Of a stretch of DNA of 64,000 nucleotides, positions 11,899-22,328 are shown piece by piece. Within the stretch, counting starts at the first letter, position 1. The number at the start of each line of letters is the position of its first letter. Both the position numbers and the translations under genes were made by a program. Under the pieces are notes generated by a model. The model did no database searches and was not told the DNA's origin. It saw only the letters and a list, made by a program, of their open reading frames with translations. The stretch is from Sapria himalayana (Eukaryota; Streptophyta; Magnoliopsida; Malpighiales; Rafflesiaceae). Location: assembly GCA_029783825.1 (NCBI GenBank), contig JAREIK010008093.1:1-64000 (forward strand), read 5' to 3'.

Positions 11899-13850
11899 TA
11901 AAAAAACCTAGTTTGTTATTTATGGTAGTATATTTCACTAATATAGTACAAATTTTTTCGCTCTATAAAAGATGATACATGCTTTGATTAAAGATGAAAA
12001 AACTAGCACAATTGACTATCTTCTCAACCCATATAAATAATAAAATTGATGTTAACCAAATTTTATTTTCCAAAACCATCAATTTCATTCACAATCCAAC
12101 CTTCAAAGCATCAGTACAACATTCAAAGTAACATTTTCTACTATTTGTATAGTAATCAAATATTTCCAGAAAAGTGATGTGAATTCATTGCACATGTGAT
12201 AAAAAAGAAAATCAAATACTCTTTTCAACATTTTTGATCCTCTGATTGAAATAGTCTACATGAACTGTGCATCAAAGAAAGCAAACTTTCTATAACAGAA
12301 ATAAAGTGTTTAAGGTTTAGGTAAACAAACTTGCAAGTGAACAAATATATTACAGAGTATGAAATAGTCATCTTTATCCCCACCAACTATGTCATCTTCT
12401 ACAATCGTGATTCCTTTTTCACCACACAATTGTGCACTAGATTGCTTTAAATATTACAAGGAAACACTGCAATTAGCCAATTTTTTCTTGAATTCTAATG
12501 AAGCCACAATTTTCTGCAGCACAATTGACTCATGGATGAGACATTAAGTTTATTTTCTACCCAGGGTAACAAGAGAGTAGGAAAGAACAAACCAAACGAA
12601 TAGATGGATTATTAGTTATGAGCTGCATTGCGTGACAAAGTCACGCCCAATCATGAAGTTCACCAAAGAAATCTCTCATTTTGAAGTCATATTCAACAAG
12701 AAATTCCTACCATTTCTTAAGCAATTAGCCACGGATATAAGTTGACAGATAATCTATATAGGTTGCATAAATTATAATAAAGTAGGTACCAAAAGCTTGT
12801 TACAAATGGATTGTATACCTGCTCAAATGCTAGTTTGCACCCAATTGCCACCAGATATGAAAGAAAATTACCTTCTCCATGCATTACATCTGATGACAGG
12901 AAAAATAAGCACAACATTGAAGAAAGAATATCAGCCATTAGCAAATAGATGCCATGAGAAAATGAATTTTCTTCAACACATCATTCCTATTGTACCATTA
13001 ATGACTTGACGCCTAGAATTGATGCTAGATTGGGCCATAAAAAAAAGGAGGAGAACCTCCGTCTTGTCCATCGATACCATATTTCAAAGGTAGGAAGCTT
13101 TGGGATTTAGCTCTATCGAGTACAAGGACTAGCAGCAAAAACCTCTTTAATATGATATTGCCTAGTTTTTCATAGTGACCTGGTCAATACAATCTTTCAA
13201 CCGTCTTGTTATATGCATAAGCTTTAGCAAGTGAATCATGAGAGAAGAAATATTTTGCGATTACCATTTTCTAAAAAGAAATTTTTTGATCTGAATTGGA
13301 TTCTCCAATTGTCAGCAATGAGTCGGTACCAAAAATCATGTACAGACCGATTCTAAGCCAAGCTAGGTTATAATGAAGATAATAAAATAGGGTTGTGTAA
13401 CTTTTAAGAACTAGCATGGCTTTCCTTTCAATCCAACATCTGTTATAATGGGATAGTGTGACTTCATCATTAAGCTCTCTCCATCAATATTCTACGAAGC
13501 AGATAATAAAATTTACTCCACTACTTGGAAATGAAAGCTATAATGTAGCACTTCTCTTCGGTTAATAAACAAGAATGAATGTAGATGGAAAGAGCAAGTT
13601 ATGGTTAGATTCTGACCTTAACAACACTGCCCATGACACTGAAAACCTCATTGTAGACGACGAAATCCAAATGAGCTTCCATCCTCTGCTTCAAAATATC
13701 AAAACTACAGACATCCTTCAGAAAATTTTAGAGTGTACCGTAAAAAACTTTCGAACTCAACGAAGCATTCTTTTCCTTGTTTGACTCATCCATAGGCTTC
13801 CACATTAAATCAGAGCATCAAAGAAACTTTTATAGTAAGATGATGATAAT
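11899..13850 (-). pseudogene. Unassigned captured DNA with coding-like fragments
   Basis: About 2 kb of moderately AT-rich sequence. Short minus-strand stretches look protein-like: CGEKGITIVEDDIVGGDKDD (about 12413-12354), a piece containing MRDFFGELHDWA (about 12675-12640), MHGEGNFLSYLVAIGCKLAFEQ-like sequence (about 12888-12820, followed by a GTATAC donor-like site), KYFFSHDSLAKAYAYNKTVE (about 13250-13190) and LKQRMEAHLDFVVYNEVFSV (about 13700-13640). They are separated by stops and AT-rich spacers, as exons and introns would be. I do not recognise the gene or genes. Plus-strand open frames at 12797-13009 and 13575-13784 overlap these pieces and are probably antisense shadows. Confidence 0.35.
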
Positions 13851-15270
13851 AGTTTACAGTTTTGATCCTGAAATATTCAATGGATGACCAAGGCATGATA
13901 AATGAAAGCGGAAAAAAAAGGATAGAAATGATGAATGCGATGATACCAATACAAATGATAATGGAAAGGCGTGTTGCCACTGTATCGAATAGGCATCACA
14001 CAGATAAAGTGAGGAGCAATGATATCTCTCTAGTATTGTTGAAAATATAAAAAAAACACGGCAACCACACCCCAATTTCTTATGATGGAAACCAATTGGG
14101 TAATTTTTGATGATTTATACCATGCCAAAATCAAGATATTTAATATTATGGACAAAAAATAGTATTATGGTGCAAAAATGAAAAACAATTGCATTTTATA
14201 TGCTTAAATTACTGAAACCAATTTTATTTTTTCCCAATGGTGTCAACTTAAAAATTTTATATGTTTAGATTTTTTAGAATTCATATTAATTTTTATGAAG
14301 ATAATATGAAATAATTTTAAAGACTTAAAATTTCATATTATTTGATATAATTTATAATTATAAAATTCTAAAAATTACTTAAAGTGAGAAGATTATTAAA
14401 GAAAAAGTTATATTTATTATTTTAATAAAGAAGAAATATTAAAAGCTAATAATAAAAATCTTGCTCAATTATTTAATTCTTATTAATTTCAGTAGGTGTA
14501 AAGATCTACGTATTTATCTTTAAATATCAATTTATTTTCTTTTAAAGTTAATGAAAATTTTGAAATTATTTTTATACTTAAAATTTTCAAATTTTTTAGT
14601 AATTATTTTTTTAAAAGTATTCTATAATCAATAACCTATATTTTTTAACGTAAAATAATATTAGTATTTACTAGTTTATTCGTTACTTCAGATATTTTTG
14701 TAAATATTCTTTATTTAATTATATAATAAATTATTTTAGCTTTTTATTAGTAGAAATTTTAATGTATGTTCATTTATTTTTTAAAATATCTTAAAAATTA
14801 TTATAATTATAGAATTAATTATTATTTAATGCTTGTTAATACAAAATTTTAAATTTCATAAATAAAAATTTTAGAAAATTTTTAGTAGAATTTTTTACAA
14901 ATTTTATAATCATTAAAATTGTTATTATTGTCTTTATTAATATATATTTTTTTGTATTTATATATATTTGAAATTATTTATTTATGATAACCTATTTTTA
15001 TAATTATACGAGGAGAATATGTTTTTAATGGATTGGTCATTTATAAACAATGGCATATGTACCTTTATTATACAAAATAAAATAAAATATTAAAACAAAT
15101 AAATTATTAAAAAAAATTTAAATCATTAAAGATTATTAATGAAAAATATCTAGTGCCCAAATATCTAGGGAAAAATCCCTAACTAAATGCATATATTTTG
15201 TGAAAAATAAAATTTAATAAATAAATACTTGCAATTAAATATAAAATAGTAAAAAAAATTCAGATATTTA
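13851..15270. other. Very AT-rich stretch, no gene seen
   Basis: Extreme AT content with long A/T homopolymer-like stretches, especially 14200-15150. No protein-like frame or repeat family is recognisable. At 15140-15190 the phrase ATCTAGTGCCCAAATATCTAGGGAAAAATCCCTAACTAAATG resembles CACTA terminal sequence, possibly an internal relic of another end. Confidence 0.45.
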
Positions 15271-15565
15271 TTTTGTGATGAATTTTTTCTCGGTTTAATT
15301 AGCTATGTATACACCATCACTAAATCTGTTGCTAAGTTTCCACCATTTCTTTACATGAAAATCTACGATAATATTAGCAACGAAAAGTTTTAAATCGAAA
15401 ATTTTTATTGCTAATCCATCACAAATTTGTCACTAATCCATAGCTAATTTTCAATTCAATATAAAATCAAAAATTTCTTGTAATGTCCTAGCTAATCCCT
15501 CGCTATTTAGCTAGAGATTTTTTCTAGCTAAATTTCCCGAGCTAAACGGATATTTTCTTTTAGTG
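15271..15565 (-). repeat. Right terminal and subterminal region of the CACTA element
   Basis: Read inward on the minus strand, the end is CACTAAAAGAAAATATCC (15565 inward). Dense GCTA-type motifs follow (CTAGCTAA, CTCGCTATTTAGCTAGAG, GCTAATCC). A TTTCTTGTAATG phrase at 15475-15487 looks like a second, internal CACTA-end motif. The TCTA array resumes directly at 15566 in the same polarity as on the far left. Confidence 0.7.
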
Positions 15566-15638
15566 ATATATCTGTCTATCTATCTATCAATCTATATGTC
15601 TGTCTGTCTTTCTATCTATTTATCTGCCAATCTATTTG

Positions 15639-15669
<31 letters not shown>

Positions 15670-16238
15670 GTATGTCTGTCTATCTATCTGTCTATCTATC
15701 AATCTATCTATTTGTTTAAGTATCAATCTATCTAGTTTTCTATCAATTTTACTATCTTCTATCTTTCTTTCTATCAATATATATATATATATATATATTT
15801 CTTTCTATCAATCTATCTGTATATCTATCTATCTATATATCTATATGTCTATATATCTATCTATTTATCTATTTAATAATCTACCTATCTTTCTATCTAT
15901 ATGTCTATATATATATATATGTATGTATGTATGTATGTATCTATCTATCTATTTATTAATCTATCTATCTGTCTATTTATCTATCTATCTGTCTTCTATC
16001 TATCTATTTATTTGTCTCTCAATCTATCTAATAATTAGTCTTTCAATTGGTTTATCATTCTGTCTATCAATTTGTGTATTAATATATCTATCAATCTTTC
16101 GATCAATCTGCCTAGCAATCTGACTATCAATAAATTTATCTATCTATCTATATATTGACTCATGTATCTACCTATCTATCTATCTATCTTACTATCTATC
16201 TATGTGTCTAGCTATTTTGGCTATATGTCTATCTTGGA
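15566..16238 (+). repeat. Degenerate TCTA array, block 2 (+ polarity)
   Basis: Same degenerate TCTA array and same polarity as block 1, so it is probably the displaced right half of the array split by the CACTA insertion. It contains a (TATG)n run near 15920-15938. Confidence 0.9.
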
Positions 16239-16329
16239 GACAACAAATTTAAATACCCAATTATTGCATTTATTTGTACACACACACATAGATATCTTTT
16301 TTCTATCATGTTATGGAATTAAACATATC

Positions 16330-16369
<40 letters not shown>

Positions 16370-16500
16370 ATACATATATAGATATACACCTCTTCATTAT
16401 CTTTCTGTAAGCTATTAATGTTTAACTACATATATCAATTTTCTTTTATGTAAAATCCTATATAGAAATATCTATGTATGACTTTTTAAGATAAACAAAT
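16239..16500. other. Junction at which array polarity switches from TCTA to GATA
   Basis: A 260-bp AT-rich segment that is not tetranucleotide repeat, with a small (AC)4-5 run, a GTGTGTGTG run and a (TA)n tract near 16339-16367. On its left the + strand reads TCTA; on its right it reads GATA for the next 25 kb. I recognise no transposon end here. Confidence 0.7.
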
Positions 16501-18265
16501 ATGACTAATAGATTGATAGACTAAAAGATAGATAGTGAGATAAATAAATAGATAAATAGACAGATAGTTATTTTGATAGATAGACAGATAAATATATAGA
16601 TATTTAGACTAATAGACAAAAAGATAGGCTGATAGATAGATAGATTGACAAATTGACATATCAATATAAATATAGATTGTTTGATTGATAAATAGATAAG
16701 TAGATTGATATATAGACAAATATACAAATAGACACATAAATAGATAGACATGAAGAGAAATAGACATATAAAAAATAAATATATTGACAGATAGACAGAA
16801 AGATAGACAGATAGAAATATAGATAGAGATATATATAGATAGATCAATAAATAGATAGATAGGCAGATAAATAGATAGACATATAGACACATAAACTGAT
16901 AGATAGATTAATAGATAGATAGATAAAAAGATAGACATATAGAAATAAAGATATAGATAAATATATCGATATAAATATAAATAGATAGACAAATAGACAC
17001 ATAGAATAATAAACATATGGACAAATAGATTGATAGATATATACATATACTAATAAACTAATTGACTGATAGACTTGTAAAGTGATAGACATATGGATAT
17101 ATATATACATAATGACAGAAAGAAAAATAGATAGATAAATAGATAGATAGATATACAGATAGACTAATAGATAGATAAATGGATAGATATATATATAGAT
17201 AGACAAAGAGATAAATAGACACTGACAGATAGATAGGTTGATAGATATACTAATAGATATATATATATATATAGACAAATAGATAGATAGATAGATACAC
17301 AGATATATCAGATAGACATATAGATAGATAAACAAATATATATATATAGATAAATCGATAGATAGACTAAAAGACTAATATACTCATAGACTGATAGATA
17401 GATAGAGAGAAAGATAGATACACAGAAATGCATATTGACAAATAGAAATTGATAGATAGATAAATAGATAGACATATAGATAAATAAACAAATATATATA
17501 TATATTGAAAATAGATAGATAGAAAAATAGATATAGAGATAAATAGATATATAGCTAGTCAATTATATAGATAAATAAATAGACAAATAGATAGATAGAG
17601 ATAAATAGATATACAAATAGATTGAAAAATAAATAAATAAATAGACAAATACATAGAGAGACAAATAGAGAGATGGCCGGACATATATTGATAGATAAAA
17701 AGATATCAAGATAGTCATATAAACATACAGACAAATAATAGTTAGATAGATAGGTAGATATATAGGTAGATATATAGATAAAAAAAGATAGATAATAGAT
17801 AGATAGACAGATAGATAGACATATAGATTGATAGATAGAAAGATATGCAAATAGACATATAGGTAGATACTCATATAAAATATACACAGATAGTCAGAAA
17901 GATATATAGATAGATAGATAGTTAGCCAGATAAAGAGACATATAAATAGATACATAAATAGACATATAGACATATAGACAAAATACATATAATAGATAGA
18001 TAGATATATAGATAGATAAGATGATAAATAGTTAAATATATAGATAGATAGATAGTCAAATAGATAGAAAGATAGATAGAAGATAGATAAACTGGTATAC
18101 TAATAGACTAATAGACTGATAGACTGATAAAGAGAAACACAAATATACATATCGATAGAATGATACATAGATAGATAGGGAGATAGATATATAGATAGAT
18201 AGATAGACAAAAAGTTATATAGAAAGATAAATAATAGATATATGGATAGATAGATATATAGATAC
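16501..18265 (-). repeat. Degenerate TCTA array, block 3 (minus polarity, reads GATA on +)
   Basis: Same array type as block 1 but reverse complemented. Open frames on the minus strand encode only YLSI-type repeats. Minor (TA)n blocks occur near 17256-17272 and 17339-17349. Confidence 0.92.
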
Positions 18266-19585
18266 AAGTCAAATAAAAATACATACATTAAAATTATGCA
18301 ATAAATATAATGAATATTATATATGTTCATCAGCTCAAACTTCATAGAAAAAAAATTAAGATACTCCATTTAGTTCTCATGAAAATATTTGCCAACAATT
18401 GTGATGAGAGTGGTTATTGTCTGGCCTGGCTCATGCCCTACCTAAAATAGCCAGGGTTTGAACCAAGAGAGCCAAGCATTCCCTAGTCATGGCCTGTCCA
18501 TGGCACCTGGTCCAACTCACAAGGGCCCAGGCCCTAAAACCTGGACTACTATAGGCCATGTCCCCTGGATAGTGTGTGCAGGCGGCAAGTGCTAAGCTTG
18601 ATGGCAGCATTATATCAATATATTATACATAACATAGATATGTTAATTGTTATGTGTATCTAAATATACACATAATATAATTATTGTGTATTACAATATA
18701 GAAAATACATACATAATGTATATAGAATGTACATACAATGTGTATATACACTCATATTGAATATATACATATACACATTGTATATAGATAGAAATTATTG
18801 TGTAGATACATGTATACATAATGTAAATACAAAATATATACACGCATACCTAGTATATAGAAAATTTAAAATTATGAATTAAAAAAAACATTAAAAAAAT
18901 TATTTAAATTAAAATTATAATTAATACTTATTAAAATAAAATATGGTAACATAATCTTTCAAAATAAAACTAAAACATAAAAAATATTACAAATCATTAA
19001 GTCATAAAATGATAAAAATTATAACCTCATTTTCAATCTAACTGTTATGATATGTACAACTTTTAATTTTATCATATACATCATCATATGTATTTTTTTG
19101 TAATGTATGAATTTGATTTTCAAGACTCATCTATGTATTATCTTAATCTTTCTATAATAACAAATTTTCAATAATATTGATTGTAATTTGATTTTCCTAT
19201 CTAAAATAATTTTTACAATCATAAATACGATAGATTTTAATATACATTAAAACAGAAAAGATGAGCTAATCACGAGATATTTTATATATCAATAAAAAAA
19301 TTTTATATAATTTTTACAAACTCAATGCACTAGATTCTTCATGTCCTCTAAAAAAAGTAGAACAATAATTGATGTCTAAGTATTTTAATAGGTTATAAAG
19401 ACTCATATTCGACAAACCAACCTATAACTTACATCTATCTTATTTGAATTAAAAAGTTATCATCTTCAGATACTTCATAATCATAATTTCATTAAACAAA
19501 AATAGTTATTTTCATAATATCTAAATAAATTTTTTAATTAATCATAAATTTTACTTTTTTATTCTTATAGTTGATTAATCCCTAA
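18266..19585. other. Mixed island DNA: GC-rich patch then AT-rich sequence
   Basis: At 18400-18600 there is a GC-richer patch with repeated GGCC and CATGGCC-type words (for example GGCCTGTCCATGGCACC), possibly a hAT or other transposon terminus, but no partner end is visible. From 18610 to 19585 the sequence is AT-rich; 18650-18850 has TACATAATGTATA-like imperfect repeats. A minus-strand stretch near 19470-19430 reads YEVSEDDNFLIQIR, which I cannot assign. Confidence 0.4.
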
Positions 19586-19589
19586 TCTA

Positions 19590-19905
19590 AACGTAAACAG
19601 TTTTTATAGTTATACATATAGTAAGATACAATTATTTATATTTATATATTATTATACATATAGTATATATAGTTATAAATAGTTATATATAGTTAAACAT
19701 ATAATTATATATAAATATATTCATACAAGAAGTTATATGTAGTTGTACATAAATATATACAAAGTTATAAACAAACATATAGATTTACATATATATATAT
19801 ATACATATATGTATACATAATTACAAATATACTTATATTTAATTATATAGAGTTTATATAGTTATACAAATATTTATATATAGGTATACACATATAGTTT
19901 AGTAG
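19590..19905 (-). repeat. Reverse-oriented partial copy of the ~550-bp AT-rich repeat
   Basis: The reverse complement of this stretch aligns by eye along its length with the tandem monomers at 47.7-50.8 kb. It shares the order TATGTGTATA..CTATATATAAATATTTGTA, ATAATTAAATATAA, TGTATACATATATGT, AAATCTATAT, TTATAACTTTGTATA and TGTATGAATATAT, then the start of the next unit (ATAATTGTATCTTACTATATGTATAACTATAAAAAC). It shows that the family is dispersed as well as tandem. Confidence 0.7.
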
Positions 19906-20029
19906 CAGATAAAACAGATGAAGAGTTTTAGATTAATACAAACCTTGCAAAATTTTGATTTAATACAAACCATGCTAAATTCTACATCACTAAAAACACT
20001 ATGTCATGATTTTGAAAATCTAAATGTCA

Positions 20030-20425
20030 TAAATATATAATACTATAATATATTTGTACATATATATAGTAGTATATATGTATATATATACTGATATATA
20101 TGTACATATACATATATAAAAGTATATATGTATACAGTGGTATATATGTATATGTACATATATACTGGTACACATGTACAAGTATTTATATGTGCATATA
20201 TACTCAGTAAATATACATATACACTGTAGTGTATATGTAAATATATACGTGTATACATATACACTATAGTATATATGTACATGTATGTACATTAACACTG
20301 TAGAGTATATATGTACAAGTATGTACATATATACAGGTAAAAACTTATACATATACACCATTATATATGTATATGTACATATAATATATGTACATATACA
20401 CTACAGTGTACATGTACATATATAC
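20030..20425. repeat. GTATATAC palindromic minisatellite, largest copy
   Basis: About 400 bp of alternating TATATGTACATATA, ACTGGTACA and CTGTAGTATATATGTA units, nearly all of them self-complementary. Two minus-strand open frames here (Tyr, Ile and His rich) are by-products of the repeat. The left edge (AAATATATAATACTATAATATATTTGTACATATATA) matches the edge of the copy beside the PMT exon at 8880. Confidence 0.7.
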
Positions 20426-20935
20426 TCAATCAAGTTCCCAATGTAAAATTACTTGGCTACTCAAAAGGTGTTTTTATGTAGATATTAAATGAATAAGCAA
20501 AGCACAAACTAGTTGAGAAGCAATATTAAATTGAAATGCATAATAGTCTATAGAAGTTTATAAATTAGCCTTGAAAGAAACATAATAGCGAACCTAATAT
20601 GATTACAAATTTCAAATTTTATGATCATTTTTTCAGCATTCATTAGTTTAATAAGGAAAAAGAAAGCAGTTTGTGATGGCTATCATCAAAATCATTCCTA
20701 ATTTATGATGCTGGTTTGCATTGATCCATAGCTCGAATTCCTTATTTTAAGCACATCAAACTCATGAGATTTGTATGATTTCATTACCAACTCATGTAGC
20801 TTTCCAGAGTAATGAAAATACTCTGGAAAATAAACTATACATTTTGATGATAGCCATGATGTCTCTATGCATTTACATATCTACCTCATTTAAATAAAAT
20901 AGAGGTATAGTGTTGGCTCAAATATCTATTTGTTT
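20426..20935. other. Unassigned island sequence with inverted repeats
   Basis: Non-repetitive, moderately AT-rich. It contains a 17-bp perfect inverted repeat (20676-20692 with 20841-20857) that encloses a hairpin with an 11-bp perfect stem and a 7-base loop (20801-20829). No gene is recognised. It may be the remains of a foldback or MITE-like element. Confidence 0.5.
20676..20857. repeat. Nested inverted repeats (17-bp arms plus inner 11-bp hairpin)
   Basis: Outer arms: ATGGCTATCATCAAAAT at 20676-20692 and its exact complement at 20841-20857. Inner hairpin: TTTCCAGAGTA (20801-20811), loop 20812-20818, and complement 20819-20829. The inner stem is off-centre with respect to the outer arms. 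Confidence 0.85.
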
Positions 20936-21000
20936 ATCTATTTAACAGATAGATAAACAATCTATCTGTTTGTCTATTTATTTTACATATTTTTTAAATA

Positions 21001-21142
21001 AATAATAGTATCTATTTACTTAATTAGAGCAATAAATATAAATTGATAAACATATATTTATGTATCCACTATCTATATATGCATAAATATATGTTTATCA
21101 ATTTATATTTAGTGCTCTAATTAAGTAAATAATACTATTATT
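21001..21142. repeat. Near-perfect ~62-bp inverted repeat with a 19-bp spacer (foldback element)
   Basis: The left arm 21001-21062 and right arm 21082-21142 are reverse complements, apart from one mismatch and one single-base gap. The spacer is 21063-21081. The outermost bases (AATAATAGTATCTATT) recur as a direct copy at about 21150-21167. RNA from either strand would fold into a long hairpin. No terminal motif of a known MITE family is recognised. Confidence 0.85.
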
Positions 21143-21167
21143 TATTTTAAATAATAGTATCTATTTA

Positions 21168-21815
21168 ATTTTTAACAATTGTCTAGACAACATATATATA
21201 AATATATATAGACCTCTATATATATATATATATCTATTATTTATATAATTGTTAGATTATAAATAGATATAAACATATCTACCCTTTTTAGTGTCAATTT
21301 GGTTGTGTCATTTTGCAGTGATATATTTTAACATATATCAAATAGATAGATAGCTAGGTAGATTGATAAATAGTTATTATGAAAGACAAAATTAATATTC
21401 AATTTAATTTTCACTTGATAAATACTGTATACCTATATTATAATGATGCATTACTCAAATCAAGATATATATGCCATATCTACAAATATATTATTTAGTT
21501 TTAAAATCCAACTTAAAATATTTACTCATATCTATCTATAAAGATAAACAGTATAAAGTGTTAAGTATCTAAGACATTATCAAACATATAAACATATATG
21601 GTAGAAAATTATTTATCTATCTAGCCAATGATATCTATATACATATATGACTATTTATTAACACATCATTATAACATATTTTGATAGACAAATAAACTCT
21701 ATGTATCTTGCTAAATCTATTTGTCAAATTATAAACAGATATTTATATGTCTATCAATATGTCTATCTATATATTATTTTAAAAAAATATATACACACTT
21801 TGATTGAAGATTAAG
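21168..21815. other. AT-rich stretch leading into the next array block
   Basis: AT-rich sequence without a recognised gene. Isolated GATA and TCTA units appear in both orientations (for example 21340-21375 and 21600-21640), giving way to the GATA array. Confidence 0.5.
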
Positions 21816-22292
21816 AGAAAGATTGATATATATACATAGATAGATAGACAGATAAATAGATAGATAAATAGATAGATAAATAGATAGATATATAGACAGA
21901 TAGATATACAAATAGATAGACTTATAAATATAGATATTGATAGATAGAAAAATAAATTAATAGATAGATATATGAATAGATAGATAGATAGATAGAAAGA
22001 CAGACAGAAATATATATAGATAGATAGATAGATAGAATGATTGATTTATAGACAGATTGATAGAAGTATAGATAGACAAATTTATAGATAAGTTGATATA
22101 TAGTTTGATAGACAGATAGATAGACAGATATAAAACACAGATAGATAAGCATATAGATAGACAAATTGATAGTCATATTGATAGAAAAATAGATAGACAA
22201 ATAGATCAAAAGATTATTAGACAGATATATAGATAGATAGATAGATAGAAAAATATATAAACAAATAGATAGACAGATATATAGACTGATAG

Positions 22293-22328
<36 letters not shown>

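Larger units (their letters stand above)
6522..15565. mobile_element. CACTA-type DNA transposon carrying host gene fragments (Pack-CACTA-like), 9.0 kb
   Basis: The left end begins CATCACAAGAAAAATCTC. The right end, read inward on the minus strand, begins CACTAAAAGAAAATATCC. Both resemble the plant CACTA terminus CACTACAAGAAAA. Both ends are followed inward by several hundred bases rich in short GCTA motifs (CTAGCTAA, CCCTTGCTA, CATCGCTAA), as expected of subterminal repeats that bind transposase in En/Spm-type elements. Both outer flanks are the same TCTA array in the same polarity, so the element appears to have inserted into a continuous array. The interior has no recognisable transposase. 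It carries minus-strand fragments of a VPS13-like gene, a PMT methyltransferase and an apyrase, with introns kept, which indicates DNA-level capture. A clean 3-bp target duplication is not visible (TAT on the left, ATA on the right). Likely non-autonomous and old. Confidence 0.75.

Noticed and set aside
12797..13784. Plus-strand frames at 12797-13009 and 13575-13784 as genes
   Set aside because: They are short, lack recognisable motifs, and lie antisense to more protein-like minus-strand pieces bordered by splice-like sites.
6519..15568. Target site duplication for the CACTA element
   Set aside because: The left flank TAT and right flank ATA are not identical, and in a low-complexity flank a 2-3 base match would mean little.
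18400..18600. GC-rich patch as an RNA gene or exon
   Set aside because: No tRNA or rRNA signature and no sustained reading frame. The word composition fits a transposon terminus better, but no partner end is seen.
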